Below are positions 16,857-26,419 of a DNA stretch of 33,598 nucleotides, one piece after another (position 1 is the first letter of the stretch; the number at the start of each line of letters is the position of its first letter). Source of the DNA: an uncultured Coriobacteriaceae bacterium (GTDB lineage Bacteria; Actinomycetota; Coriobacteriia; Coriobacteriales; Atopobiaceae); the NCBI GenBank assembly GCA_902772435.1, contig CACYAX010000014.1, positions 1-33,598 of the forward strand, written 5' to 3'. Made by a program: the position numbers and the translations under genes. The notes beneath the pieces were generated by a model. That model searched no databases. It worked only from the letters and a program-made list of their open reading frames with translations, and had not been told where the DNA came from.

Positions 16857-17432
16857 ATGGCAACTTCCACGCATCGCAGGGATACCCACGCAACCACCGC
16901 TCAGGGCGGCTGGTCCACCAAGCGCATCGCCACCACCGCGCTCTTCTGCGCCGTCGCGGCCATCGCGACGCTCTTCATCGAGTTCCCGATCCTGCCGGGC
17001 GTCACGTTCCTCAAGTACGACCCGTCGGCCATCGTCGCGCTCGTGGCAGGCTTCGCCTACGGCCCGGCAACCGGCGCCATCGTCTCGATCCTCTCCTATC
17101 TGGTGCACCTCGCCACCGAGAGCGGCCTCTACGGCACCTTCATGGCCATCGTGGCGACGCTCACCCTGGTGCTGCCCGCCTCCCTCATCTACCAGCGCAA
17201 CACCTCCATGAAGGGCGCCATCACGGGCCTCGCGGTGGGCGCCGTGGTCTGCCTGGTGTGCACCATCCTCGCCAACATCGTGGTGACCCCGCTCTACATG
17301 GGCGCCCCCACCGAGACGGTCATCGGCATGATCGTGCCGGTGCTGCTGCCGTTCAACGTGCTCAAGATCCTCATCAACTGCGTCGCGTCCGCCCTCGTCT
17401 ACAAGCCCGTGAGCAAGGCTCTCGAGGCATAG
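16857..17432 (+). CDS. ribU: ECF transporter riboflavin-binding S component
   Basis: 191 residues with about six hydrophobic helices, starting with RIATTALFCAVAAIATLFIE near residue 27. The stretch LKYDPSAIVALVAGFAYGP near 57 is typical of RibU-like S components. The protein binds riboflavin in the membrane and delivers it through the EcfT/ATPase module encoded immediately downstream. The assignment rests on the FMN riboswitch in the leader as well as the sequence. CGGAGG five bases before the ATG at 16857 fixes the start; an upstream in-frame ATG falls inside the riboswitch. The stop codon directly touches the GTG start of the ATPase gene. Confidence 0.92.
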   Translation: MATSTHRRDTHATTAQGGWSTKRIATTALFCAVAAIATLFIEFPILPGVTFLKYDPSAIVALVAGFAYGPATGAIVSILSYLVHLATESGLYGTFMAIVATLTLVLPASLIYQRNTSMKGAITGLAVGAVVCLVCTILANIVVTPLYMGAPTETVIGMIVPVLLPFNVLKILINCVASALVYKPVSKALEA

Positions 17433-19460
17433 GTGAGCGCTGGCCACGTCATAAACACGCAGGTCGCAGGCCCTGACATGCAGGCGGGGAGCAACTCTTC
17501 CGCCGCATGCCAGGGCTCTTCATGCTCGCAGAGCAAAACCGCGGTGCACGGACTTACCGGCGCCTGCGGCACGGTTGCGGGTGCAGTTTGCGCGGGCGAC
17601 ACGGCTGCGGGCGCAGTTTGCGCGGGACACGACCCTCTCATCGCGCTGGACGACGTGACGTTGCGCTACGGCGACGACGTGACCGCACTGAGCCACGTGA
17701 ACCTCGCGGTCGCGTCTGGCGAGCGCATCTGCGTGCTCGGCGCGAACGGCTCGGGCAAGTCGACGCTCGCCTCGGTCATCGCGGGCCTCCTCGCGCCGGA
17801 CGAGGGCACCGTCTCCCTCGTGGGACGGACCGTCTGCAGGGACGGGCAGCCCGACTTCGAGGCGTACGGCCATGCGCGGCGCAAGATCGGCCTCGTCTTC
17901 CAGAACCCGGACGACCAGATCGTGACCTCCATCGTGGAGGAGGACGTGGCGTTCGGCCCCGAGAACCTCTGCCTGCCCCCCGACGAGATCGGCCGGCGTG
18001 TGGAGCGCGAGCTCGCGCGCGTGGCCATGGGCGATTACGCCCGCTCCGACCCTTCGCGCCTCTCCGGCGGCCAGAAGCAGCGCGTGGCCATCGCGGGAGC
18101 GCTCGCCATGGAGCCGGAAGTGCTCGTGCTCGACGAGCCAGGCGCCCTGCTTGACGTGCGCGGACGTCGCGGCATCATGCGCGTGATGGCCGGCCTGCGC
18201 GCGCAGGGCACCACCATCATCCACATCACGCACTTCATGGAGGAGGCCCTGGCGGCAGACCGCGTGCTCGTCATGGACCACGGCCGCATCATGTTTGACG
18301 GCGGGCCGCCGGAGGTCTTCAGCCACTGCGACGAGCTGCTTGCGCTCGGCCTGGAACTGCCCTTCACCGCCCGGCTCTCGGCAGAGCTGCGCGTGCACGG
18401 TTTCGACGTGCCGTGGACCTGCGATGACGAGGAGCTGCGCGAGGCGCTTGCGCCGCAGTGTGCTTGCACGCGGGCGGGACATGCGTCTGCTGCGGAAGCG
18501 GATGGCCTCCCGCAGGAGAGGGTCCCCTCTGATCAAACAGGACGAACGACCACGACGGGCGGGGCGCCTCAGGGCAATCCCGCCTGCACGGTGGAACGCG
18601 TCTCGTACAGCTACAACGACGATGGCGGGCGCCGTGCGCTCGAGGACATCAGCTTCGGCGTTTCCCGTGGCAGCTCCGTCGCCATCGTGGGACAGACGGG
18701 GTCGGGCAAGTCGACCCTCGTGCGCCTGCTCTGCGCCCTCGAGGTGCCCGATGCGGGGCGCATCGTGGTGGACGGCATCGACACCGCGCGCAAGCGCGAC
18801 CGCAGGCTCCTCCACGGGCGGATCGGCTACGTGATGCAGCATCCCGAGCGCCAGCTCTTCGCCGAGACGGTCCTCGAGGACGTTGCCTACGGGCCCCGCA
18901 ACATGGGCCTTTCCCCTGACGAGGTGCGCGCTCGCTGCGCCCGCGCCCTGGAGCTCGTGGGGCTCACGGGTCGCGAGGATGCCTCGCCCTTCACCCTTTC
19001 TGGTGGCCAGCAGCGCCTTTGCGCCATCGCGGGCGTGCTTGCCATGGAGCCGAAGGTGCTCGTGCTCGACGAACCCATGGCGGGGCTTGACCCCCACGGA
19101 CGCGCCCAGCTCGAACAGATCCTGAGCGACGTGCTCGCTGCGGGCACGACCTCGATCCGCGTGACGCACTCGATGGATGACGCGGCCAAGGCAGACCAGG
19201 TCATCGTCCTTGCGCAGGCGCGCCTCCTCATGCGCGGCACGCCCGAGGAGGTCTATGCGCCGACACACGAGGCTGAGCTCCATCGCGCTGGCCTGGGTCT
19301 TCCCGCCGCGACGCGTTGGGCGCTTGCCCTGGGGCTGGATGCTGCTCCGCTCACCATGAGCGCGCTGGTACGCGAGCTGTCGCGCACGCGCGCGGTGGCT
19401 GCGCGGCTCGGATCGGGGCTGTCGGACGCTGCGGAAGGGGGCGACGAGCATGGCGCTTAA
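17433..19460 (+). CDS. ECF transporter ATPase, two fused nucleotide-binding domains
   Basis: 675 residues carrying two complete ABC ATPase domains, equivalent to EcfA1 plus EcfA2. Domain 1: Walker A GANGSGKST near 106, QNPDDQ, LSGGQKQR near 210, Walker B VLVLDEP near 230, His in ITHFMEE. Domain 2: GQTGSGKST near 420, MQHPERQ, LSGGQQR near 522, VLVLDEPMAGLD near 545, VTHSMDD. It drives riboflavin uptake by ATP hydrolysis on the cytoplasmic face. The GTG start, with GAGG five bases before it, follows the ribU stop without a gap. The first 60 residues form an odd extension rich in Ala, Gly and Cys, part of which is a 30-bp DNA duplication (17571-17630). An ATG at 17478 is an alternative start. 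Confidence 0.92.
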   Translation: MSAGHVINTQVAGPDMQAGSNSSAACQGSSCSQSKTAVHGLTGACGTVAGAVCAGDTAAGAVCAGHDPLIALDDVTLRYGDDVTALSHVNLAVASGERICVLGANGSGKSTLASVIAGLLAPDEGTVSLVGRTVCRDGQPDFEAYGHARRKIGLVFQNPDDQIVTSIVEEDVAFGPENLCLPPDEIGRRVERELARVAMGDYARSDPSRLSGGQKQRVAIAGALAMEPEVLVLDEPGALLDVRGRRGIMRVMAGLRAQGTTIIHITHFMEEALAADRVLVMDHGRIMFDGGPPEVFSHCDELLALGLELPFTARLSAELRVHGFDVPWTCDDEELREALAPQCACTRAGHASAAEADGLPQERVPSDQTGRTTTTGGAPQGNPACTVERVSYSYNDDGGRRALEDISFGVSRGSSVAIVGQTGSGKSTLVRLLCALEVPDAGRIVVDGIDTARKRDRRLLHGRIGYVMQHPERQLFAETVLEDVAYGPRNMGLSPDEVRARCARALELVGLTGREDASPFTLSGGQQRLCAIAGVLAMEPKVLVLDEPMAGLDPHGRAQLEQILSDVLAAGTTSIRVTHSMDDAAKADQVIVLAQARLLMRGTPEEVYAPTHEAELHRAGLGLPAATRWALALGLDAAPLTMSALVRELSRTRAVAARLGSGLSDAAEGGDEHGA

Positions 19461-20253
19461 GCTCTCGATCGGCCAGTACTGGCCCGGAACGTCGCTGCTC
19501 CACCGACTCGACCCCCGTGCGAAGGTCGCTTGCGCGATCCTCATGATGGTCTCTGTGTTCTTCATTCGCAGCCTCGCGCAGCTGGGCTTTGCCTGGGCAT
19601 GCGCCCTCGCGCTCGTGCTGGTGTCGCGCGTGCCGCTGCGCAAGGTGCTCAGCTCCATCAAGCCCATCGTGTTCATGCTCACGCTGCTCAGCGTCTGCAA
19701 CCTGCTGCTCGTCAAGACCGGCGACGTGCTCGTGCAGTTTGGACCGCTCGTGATAACTACGGGGAGCGCGTGGGCGGCGCTGCTGTATCCGCTGAGGCTC
19801 GTGGTCGCCGTCATCGTGGCGGCACTTCTGCTGCTCACGACCACGCCTACGGAGCTCACTGACGCCTTTGACGCGGGGCTCGCACCGCTCGCGCGCTTTG
19901 GACTTCCCGCCCATGAGCTCGCGATGGTGTTCTCGCTCATGCTGCGCTTCATCCCCACGATTGCCGACGAGACGCAGGCGATTCTCGACGCGCAGACCTC
20001 CCGCGGCGGCGCGCTGGCCGAGGGGTCGCCGTTGCGCCGCGTGAAGGCCGTCGTGCCCGTGGTGGTTGCGCTGCTCGCCAGCTCGACGAGGCACGCGAAC
20101 AACCTGTCGCGGGCGCTCGACGCGCGTTGCTACGTGGGTGGGGCTGCGCGGAGCCACTGGCACCCGCTCCACATGGAGCGGCGCGACTGGGTGGCGCTCG
20201 CCATGACGGCGGCGTATGTGGGGTGTTTGCTCGCACTGTCGCTGGTGGGGTAA
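19450..20253 (+). CDS. ecfT: ECF transporter transmembrane component EcfT
   Basis: 267 residues with several membrane helices, for example KVACAILMMVSVFFI near 25 and LVVAVIVAALLLLTT near 118. The cytosolic coupling region carries two short Arg motifs that contact the ATPases. Here they read DAQTSRGGAL near 178 and LDARCYVGG near 223; the second has Cys where the usual motif has Gly. The gene overlaps the end of the ATPase gene by 11 bases, so translation is coupled. With ribU and the fused ATPase it forms a self-contained riboflavin transporter. The 94/95-bp repeat array begins 10 bases after its stop codon. Confidence 0.92.
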   Translation: MALKLSIGQYWPGTSLLHRLDPRAKVACAILMMVSVFFIRSLAQLGFAWACALALVLVSRVPLRKVLSSIKPIVFMLTLLSVCNLLLVKTGDVLVQFGPLVITTGSAWAALLYPLRLVVAVIVAALLLLTTTPTELTDAFDAGLAPLARFGLPAHELAMVFSLMLRFIPTIADETQAILDAQTSRGGALAEGSPLRRVKAVVPVVVALLASSTRHANNLSRALDARCYVGGAARSHWHPLHMERRDWVALAMTAAYVGCLLALSLVG

Positions 20254-20262
20254 GGCGCGGGG

Positions 20263-21395
20263 CTTCATACGAGGTGGCGCATCCGGGTGTTTCGGGGCCG
20301 TGGGGGTGCCTCGTATGAAGGCCGGCCTGCTGCCAGCTGGGCAAACGCTCCGCGCGCTTCATACGACCAGCCCTTTCCCAGGCATTTCGGGGCAGTAGGG
20401 CCGCCTCGTATGAAGGCCGGCCAGCTGCTAACTGGGCAAACGCTCCGCGCGCTTCATACGACACGACGTATTCGGACGTTTCGGGGCTGTTGGGCCGCCT
20501 CGTATGAAGTCGGGCCAACCGCCAGCTGGGGAAACGCGGCGAGACCTTCATACGACACGGCATTGTCAGGGCGTTTCGGGGCCGTTGGGCCACCTCGTAT
20601 GAAGGTCGGCACGCCGCCAGCTGGGGAAACGCAGTGAGAGCTTCATACGACCAGCCCTTTCCCAGGCATTTCGGGGCAGTAGGGCCGCCTCGTATGAAGT
20701 CGTGCCAACCACCAACTGGGCAAACGCTCCGCGCGCTTCATACGACACGACGTATTCGGGCGTTTCGGGACCGTTGGGCCGCCCCGTATGAAGGTCGGCG
20801 CACTGCCAGCTGGGGAAACGCAGTGAGGGCTTCATACGACTCGGCATTGTCAGGGCGTTTCGGGACCGTTGGGCCACCTCGTATGAAGGTCGGCACGCCG
20901 CCAGCTGGGGAAACGCAGTGAGAGCTTCATACGACTCACCCTTTCTCAGGCATTTCGGGGCTGTTGGGCCGCCTCGTATGAAGTCGTGCCAACCACCAAC
21001 TGGGCAAACGCGTCGCGCACTTCATACGACACGACGTATTCCGGCGTTTCGGGGCCGTTGGGCCGCCTCGTATGAAGCCGTGCCAACCGCCAGCTGGGCA
21101 AACGCGGCGGGACCTTCATACGACACGGCATTGTCAGGGTGTTTCGGGGCCGCAAGGGCACCTCGTATGAAGGCCAGCCAGCTGCTAACTGCGGAAACGC
21201 GTCGCACACTTCATACGACTCGGCCTTTCCCGTGCATTTTGGGCCGACGGAGCCGCCTCGTATGAAGTCGCGCCCGCCGCCAGCTGAGCAAACGCGTCGC
21301 GCACTTCATATGACTCGGCATTTCGCGGGAGATTCGGGCCCTCGGGGCCACCTCGTATGAAGTCGCGCCCGCCGTCCTCCCGGCAAACCCCCAGC
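20263..21395. repeat. 94/95-bp repeat array, 12 copies with A-B-C higher-order order
   Basis: CGTATGAAG recurs at 20312, 20407, 20501, 20596, 20691, 20785, 20880, 20975, 21069, 21164, 21259 and 21354 (spacing 95, 94, 95 repeated). Each unit has TCGTATGAAG followed about 36 bases later by its complement CTTCATACGA, often with CCAGCTGG between them. The linker to the next unit comes in three types that cycle in order: A (CCCTTTCCCAGGCATTTCGG), B (CACGACGTATTCGG) and C (CGGCATTGTCAGGG). This gives a 284-bp higher-order unit, three full cycles, then decaying copies. The unit is not a multiple of three and no gene is credible. Bases 21396-21506 hold the SDR leader. Confidence 0.95.
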
Positions 21396-21506
21396 AGCCT
21401 CGCCCCCAAAGCAGGCTTCGAAGGAGATTCCCCCGCCTCACCAGCACCGCGTGTGGCAGCGCCCCCGTTTGGGTAAGCTGGTAAGGACCGACGAGAAAGG
21501 GACCTC

Positions 21507-22289
21507 ATGAAAGACATCGCACTTGTTACCGGCGCCTCCAGCGGACTCGGCCTCGAATTCGCCAAGCTCTTCGCCCAGGACGGCTACGACCTCGTGCTCG
21601 TGGCGCGCAGCGCCGACAAGCTCGACGCACTCGCCCACGAACTCGACCAGGTCTACGACGTGACCGCATGGACCGTCGCGGCAGACCTGTCCACGCCCGA
21701 AGGGCTCGCCACGCTCACGAGCTTCACCAGGTCGTCCGGCCTCGTGATCAGCGCCCTCGTGAACAACGCCGGCTTTGGCGACTGCGCCGACTTCGCACAG
21801 GCCGACATCGCCAAGCTCGACCAGATGGTGGAGCTCAACATCCGCGCGCTCATGGACCTCAGCTACTACTACCTCGGCGACATGCTCGAGCGCAACAGCG
21901 GCCTCATCCTCAACGTCGCAAGCGTCGCGGGATTCGAGCCCGGCCCCGGCATGGCAACGTATTTTGCCAGCAAGGCCTTCGTGCTCTCGTTCAGCGAGGC
22001 GCTCGCCGAGGAGCTTCGCGGCACGGGCATTCACGTGACGGCGCTCTGCCCCGGCACCACGGCGACCAAGTTCTGGAACGTCGCCGAGGCGGGGACGCTC
22101 TCCATGCTGCGCCAGGCCGTGATGGCAAAGCCCGAGGACGTGGCGGCGTATGGCTACGAGAGCCTCAAGCGCGGCCGCGTGGTCGCGGTCCCGGGCATCG
22201 GCAACAAGCTCATGGTGAACGCGCCGCGCTTCGTTCCGCGCGCCCTCGTGCGCCGCATCGTGCGCGAGCTGCTGCGCAAGAACGGGTAG
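21507..22289 (+). CDS. Short-chain dehydrogenase/reductase, classical SDR
   Basis: 260 residues with the classical SDR pattern: cofactor motif TGASSGLG at 8-15, NNAGFG near 87, and the catalytic YFASK near 153 with a serine upstream in NVASVAG. An Arg in the second strand region (VARSADKL) suggests NADP(H) preference. The overall sequence resembles the DltE/YqjQ-like cytosolic SDR group, whose substrates are mostly unknown. AGAAAGGGAC precedes the ATG. It is a single-gene unit between the repeat array and a shared terminator. Confidence 0.9.
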   Translation: MKDIALVTGASSGLGLEFAKLFAQDGYDLVLVARSADKLDALAHELDQVYDVTAWTVAADLSTPEGLATLTSFTRSSGLVISALVNNAGFGDCADFAQADIAKLDQMVELNIRALMDLSYYYLGDMLERNSGLILNVASVAGFEPGPGMATYFASKAFVLSFSEALAEELRGTGIHVTALCPGTTATKFWNVAEAGTLSMLRQAVMAKPEDVAAYGYESLKRGRVVAVPGIGNKLMVNAPRFVPRALVRRIVRELLRKNG

Positions 22290-22446
22290 CGAGCAGCGCC
22301 TCCTGGCACGGGCATGCGCCACGGAGAACAGACGTTGGCGGATGGCTCTTGCACGCCGCTGTTCATTGCCTCTCGCGCTATACCAGCCCCTGGCTGTCAC
22401 GCGAGGCGTAGCAAACCATAGACGGCACTCTGACCATAATCGCCAA

Positions 22447-22479
22447 CGGGCCCCTGCGACTATCCGTCGCAGGGGCCCG
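22447..22479. terminator. Bidirectional hairpin between the SDR gene and purL
   Basis: CGGGCCCCTGCGAC (22447-22460) pairs perfectly with GTCGCAGGGGCCCG (22466-22479), a 14-bp stem with a five-base loop. It lies between two convergent genes, about 54 bases past the purL stop. T runs are short on both sides. Bases 22290-22446 hold no gene. Confidence 0.75.
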
Positions 22480-22532
22480 CACCATTTCGCTGTTGACACG
22501 CAGCCAGCATGCCTGTCGTGGGGTCTTAGCCC

Positions 22533-25500
22533 CTATGCGAAGTACGCGACGCCTCCCGCGAAGAGCGGCTGGTAGGGGTTGCCCGGCACGTTCTGGAACG
22601 TGCCCTCGGAGTAGCGCTCGGTGTGGCCCATCTTGCCGAGCACACGGCCATCGGGGCTCGTGATGCCCTCAATGGCGAGGAACGAGCCATTCGGGTTGAC
22701 CGAGAGGTCCATGGAGGGCACGCCCTGCTCGTCCACGTACTGCGTCGCGATCTGGCCCGCGGCGGCAAGCTGCGCCAGCAGCTCGTCGCTCGCCACGAAG
22801 CGGCCCTCGCCATGGCTGATGGCGATGGTGTGCACGTCGTCCACGGAGCATTGCGAGAGCCACGGGGAGAGGTCGCTCGCCACGCGCGTGCGCACCAGGC
22901 GGCTCTGGTGGCGGCCGATGGTGTTGAACGTCAGCGTGGGACAGGTGTCGTCCATGGCGCGGATGTCGCCGTACGGCACCAGACCCAGCTTGACCAGCGC
23001 CTGGAAGCCGTTGCAGATGCCCAGCATGAGGCCGTCACGGGCCTGCAGCAGGTCGCGCACTGCCTCGGTGACCGCAGGCGCGCGGAAGAACGCCGTGATG
23101 AACTTGGCGGAGCCGTCAGGCTCGTCGCCGCCGGAGAAGCCACCAGGGATCATGACGATCTGGCTCTTGCCAATCTCTTCCACGAGCTTGGCCGTGCTCT
23201 CGGCAACGGCCTCGGGCGTGAGGTTGTTGATGACGAGCACGTGGGCGTCGGCACCCGCACGCTCGAACGCGCGCGCGGAATCGTACTCGCAGTTGTTGCC
23301 CGGGAAGACCGGGATGATGACGCGCGGGCGCGCGAAGCCGATCTTGGGAGCCGCGCGAAGGATGCCCTGCTCGGCAATGCGGAAGCTCGGCGCTTCGACG
23401 GCCTCGCCCTTGGCGCGGTACGGGAAGACGGGCTCGAGCTTTGCCTCCCAGGCCTCCTGCAGCGGCTGCAGGCCGACGGTCTCGCCGCACGCGACGAAGT
23501 CGTACGCCTCGGTCGTCGTGCCCAGCAGACCGACCGCGACGAGCGCGGAGGGGTCTTCCACCACGGCGTCGTCGGCGAGCTCCACGATGAAGCTGCCGTA
23601 CGCGAGGCCGAAGAGCGCCTCCTCGGTGTAGCTCGGCGCGAGCTCGAAGCCCAGCTGGTTGCCCACGCACATCTTGAAGAGCGCCTCGGCGGGACCGCCG
23701 TAGCCCGGCGTGGAGACCGCGAGGGCAGCGCCGTCTGCGATGAGCTGCTCGACGAGGTCAAGCGCCTCGAGGAAGGCATCGGGGTCGGGCGTGACGCCGT
23801 CGGCCTGGTAGCGCGGCACGATGGCGGCGACGCGGTGGCCAGCGCCCTTGAACTCAGGCGAGGTCACGCGGGACACGGTACCAACCGCCGTGGCAAACGA
23901 GACGAGCGTGGGCGGCACGTCGAGGTCCTCGAAGCTGCCGCTCATGGAGTCCTTGCCGCCGATGGCGCCGATGCCCAGGTCGGCCTGCGCCATGAGGGCA
24001 CCGAGCACGGCCGCGACCGGCTTGCCCCAGCGCTCGGGCACGTCGCGCAGACGCTCGAAGTACTCCTGGAAGGTGAGGTAGGCGTCCCTGTGGCAGAAGC
24101 CGGCGGCCACGAGGCGCGCCACACTCTCCACCACGGAGCAATAGGCACCGTGGAACTGGTCGGCCGACATGAGGTAGGGGTTGAAGCCCCAGGCCATGCC
24201 GGAGCACGTGGTGGTCTCGCCCAGCACGGGGAGCTTGGCCGCCATGGCCATGCTCGGCGTGAGCTGTGTGCGGCCGCCGAACGGCATGAGCACCGTGGCA
24301 GCGCCGATGGTGGAGTCGAAGCGCTCGGACAGACCCTTGTTGGAGGCCACGTTGATGTCGGTCACGAGGTTGTGCAGCTTCTCCGCGAAGCTCGCGCCCT
24401 CCAGCTCCACGCCGTCATAGGCACCTTGGGCCTCCACGTGGACGGCCTGGTGCTTGGGGGCGCCGTTGGAGTTGAGGAACTCACGGCTCACGTCCACGAT
24501 GGTCTCGCCCTGCCACACCATGCGCAGGCGCGGCTCGGCCGTGACCTTTGCCACCTCGGTTGCCTCGAGGTTCTCCTCGTGGGCATAGCCGATGAACTCG
24601 GCAACGTCTTCGGGAGCGAGCGCGACGGCCATGCGCTCCTGGCTCTCGGAGATGGCCAGCTCGGTGCCGTCGAGACCCTCGTACTTCTTGGGCACGCGGT
24701 CGAGCTCGATGAACAGGCCGTCAGCCAGCTCGCCGATGGCCACGCTCACGCCGCCCGCGCCGAAGTCGTTGCAGCGCTTGATGAGGCGACAGGCGTCCTC
24801 GCGGCGGAAGAGGCGCTGGAGCTTACGCTCCACGGGCGCGTTGCCCTTCTGGACCTCAGCACCGCAGGTCTCGAGGCTCTCGAGCTTGTGGGCCTTGGAG
24901 CTGCCCGTGGCGCCGCCGATGCCGTCGCGGCCCGTACGGCCGCCGAGCAGCACGATGATGTCGCCGGGGGCGGGGCACTCGCGGCGCACGTTCTTGGCGG
25001 GCGTGGCACCCACCACGGCACCGATCTCCATGCGCTTGGCCATGTAGCCTGGGTGGTACAGCTCGTTGACCTGGCCCGTCGCGAGGCCGATCTGGTTGCC
25101 GTAGGAGGAGTAGCCGGCAGCGGCCGTGGTGACGAGCTTGCGCTGCGGGAGCTTTCCGGGGATGGTCTCGGACACGGGCACGAGCGGGTCGGAGGCGCCC
25201 GTCACGCGCATGGCCTGGTAGACGTAGCTGCGGCCCGAGAGCGGGTCGCGGATGGCGCCGCCGATGCAGGTCGCGGCACCACCGAAGGGCTCGATCTCGG
25301 TGGGATGGTTGTGCGTCTCGTTCTTGAAGAGGAAGAGCCAGTCCTCGTCCTGCCCGTTGACGTCGACCTTCACCTTGACGGTGCAGGCGTTGATCTCCTC
25401 GGACTCGTCGAGGTTCTTGAGGTCGCCCGTGTGTGTGAGCCACTTGGCGCCCAGCGTGCCCATGTCCATGAGGGTCTGCGGACGCTCAGAGCGGCCCAGC

Positions 25501-26264
25501 TCCTCGCGCATGGCGAGGTAGCGCTCGAAGGCCTCCTGCACGGCCGCGTCATCAATCTGCACGTCGGTGAGCACGGTGCCGAACGTGGTGTGGCGGCAGT
25601 GATCGGACCAGTAGGTGTCGATCATCTTGATCTCGGTGATGGTGGGCGTGCGGCCCTCGCTCGCGAAGTACTGCTGGCAGAAGGTGATGTCCGCGAGGTC
25701 CATGGCGAGCCCGCGCTCCTCCATGAAGGCGGCGAGCCCCTCCTGGTCGAGCTCGAGGAAGCCGTCGAGCGTCTCGACCATGTCAGGCTGCGGGTACTCC
25801 ATCTTGAGCGTCGCGCGCTCGGCAAGGGAGGCCTCGCGGGCCTCGACGGGGTTGATCACGTAGTGCTTGATGGCAGCGACATCGGCCTCGGCAAGCGCTC
25901 CCTCGAGGTAGTACACCTTGGCGGAGAGCACGGCCGGACGCTCGCCCTGGCTGATGAGCTGGATGCACTCGCTCGCGGAGTCGGCGCGCTGGTCGAACTG
26001 GCCGGGCAGGTACTCGACCGCAAAGACCGTGGCACCCTCGGCGACAGGCATCTCCTCGGAGGCGTCGTCGGACTGGGGCTCCGAGAAGACGGTAGGCACG
26101 CACTGCTCGAAGAGCTCGCGCGAGATGCCCTCGACGTCATAGCGGTTGACCAGACGCAGGCCCGTGAGAGCCGAGATACCGAGGATGTCCTGGAGCTCAC
26201 GCAGCAGCTGGCGTGCCTCTACGTCAAAACCAGGCTTCTTCTCTACATAGACGCGAAAGACCAT
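22533..26264 (-). CDS. purL: Phosphoribosylformylglycinamidine synthase, single chain
   Basis: 1,243 residues. It converts FGAR plus glutamine and ATP to FGAM in purine synthesis in the cytosol. The order is the PurS-like N-terminus (residues 1-90), the two AIRS-like synthase halves, including TYWSDHCRHTTF near 216 and KNETHNHPTEIEPFGGAATC near 312, and a C-terminal glutaminase. The latter begins at VIIPVFPGNNCEYD near 977 and carries the nucleophile in GICNGFQ near 1070 and SHGEGRF near 1150. It is thus the long, fused form, not the split PurS/PurL/PurQ set. AAGGGGG before the ATG supports the start. A pair of LexA-like palindromes lies about 155-200 bases upstream. No other pur genes are adjacent. 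Confidence 0.96.
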   Translation of the reverse strand: MVFRVYVEKKPGFDVEARQLLRELQDILGISALTGLRLVNRYDVEGISRELFEQCVPTVFSEPQSDDASEEMPVAEGATVFAVEYLPGQFDQRADSASECIQLISQGERPAVLSAKVYYLEGALAEADVAAIKHYVINPVEAREASLAERATLKMEYPQPDMVETLDGFLELDQEGLAAFMEERGLAMDLADITFCQQYFASEGRTPTITEIKMIDTYWSDHCRHTTFGTVLTDVQIDDAAVQEAFERYLAMREELGRSERPQTLMDMGTLGAKWLTHTGDLKNLDESEEINACTVKVKVDVNGQDEDWLFLFKNETHNHPTEIEPFGGAATCIGGAIRDPLSGRSYVYQAMRVTGASDPLVPVSETIPGKLPQRKLVTTAAAGYSSYGNQIGLATGQVNELYHPGYMAKRMEIGAVVGATPAKNVRRECPAPGDIIVLLGGRTGRDGIGGATGSSKAHKLESLETCGAEVQKGNAPVERKLQRLFRREDACRLIKRCNDFGAGGVSVAIGELADGLFIELDRVPKKYEGLDGTELAISESQERMAVALAPEDVAEFIGYAHEENLEATEVAKVTAEPRLRMVWQGETIVDVSREFLNSNGAPKHQAVHVEAQGAYDGVELEGASFAEKLHNLVTDINVASNKGLSERFDSTIGAATVLMPFGGRTQLTPSMAMAAKLPVLGETTTCSGMAWGFNPYLMSADQFHGAYCSVVESVARLVAAGFCHRDAYLTFQEYFERLRDVPERWGKPVAAVLGALMAQADLGIGAIGGKDSMSGSFEDLDVPPTLVSFATAVGTVSRVTSPEFKGAGHRVAAIVPRYQADGVTPDPDAFLEALDLVEQLIADGAALAVSTPGYGGPAEALFKMCVGNQLGFELAPSYTEEALFGLAYGSFIVELADDAVVEDPSALVAVGLLGTTTEAYDFVACGETVGLQPLQEAWEAKLEPVFPYRAKGEAVEAPSFRIAEQGILRAAPKIGFARPRVIIPVFPGNNCEYDSARAFERAGADAHVLVINNLTPEAVAESTAKLVEEIGKSQIVMIPGGFSGGDEPDGSAKFITAFFRAPAVTEAVRDLLQARDGLMLGICNGFQALVKLGLVPYGDIRAMDDTCPTLTFNTIGRHQSRLVRTRVASDLSPWLSQCSVDDVHTIAISHGEGRFVASDELLAQLAAAGQIATQYVDEQGVPSMDLSVNPNGSFLAIEGITSPDGRVLGKMGHTERYSEGTFQNVPGNPYQPLFAGGVAYFA

Positions 26265-26419
26265 GAGGCCCCCTTAGGGTCGTCGAGTCGCAACGACTTC
26301 ATGATACGTCAGGCCGAGCGGTAGTGGAGCGACCGCGAACGGCATAACAAAACGCACGGAGATGAGCCCGAATGTGACTAGCCTCTGGGCTTCTCACACG
26401 GCAAGTAGAGCACACAATA

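Noticed and set aside
20263-21395. CRISPR array
   Set aside because: Units repeat along their whole length, with linkers of only three recurring types. There are no unique spacers and no cas genes.
20287-21565. Small proteins encoded in the 95-bp repeat array
   Set aside because: Unit length is not a multiple of three, so frames shift from unit to unit. No binding sites; composition differs from the real genes.
22623-26324. A 1,233-codon plus-strand open frame
   Set aside because: Fully antisense to purL, which carries every expected catalytic motif.
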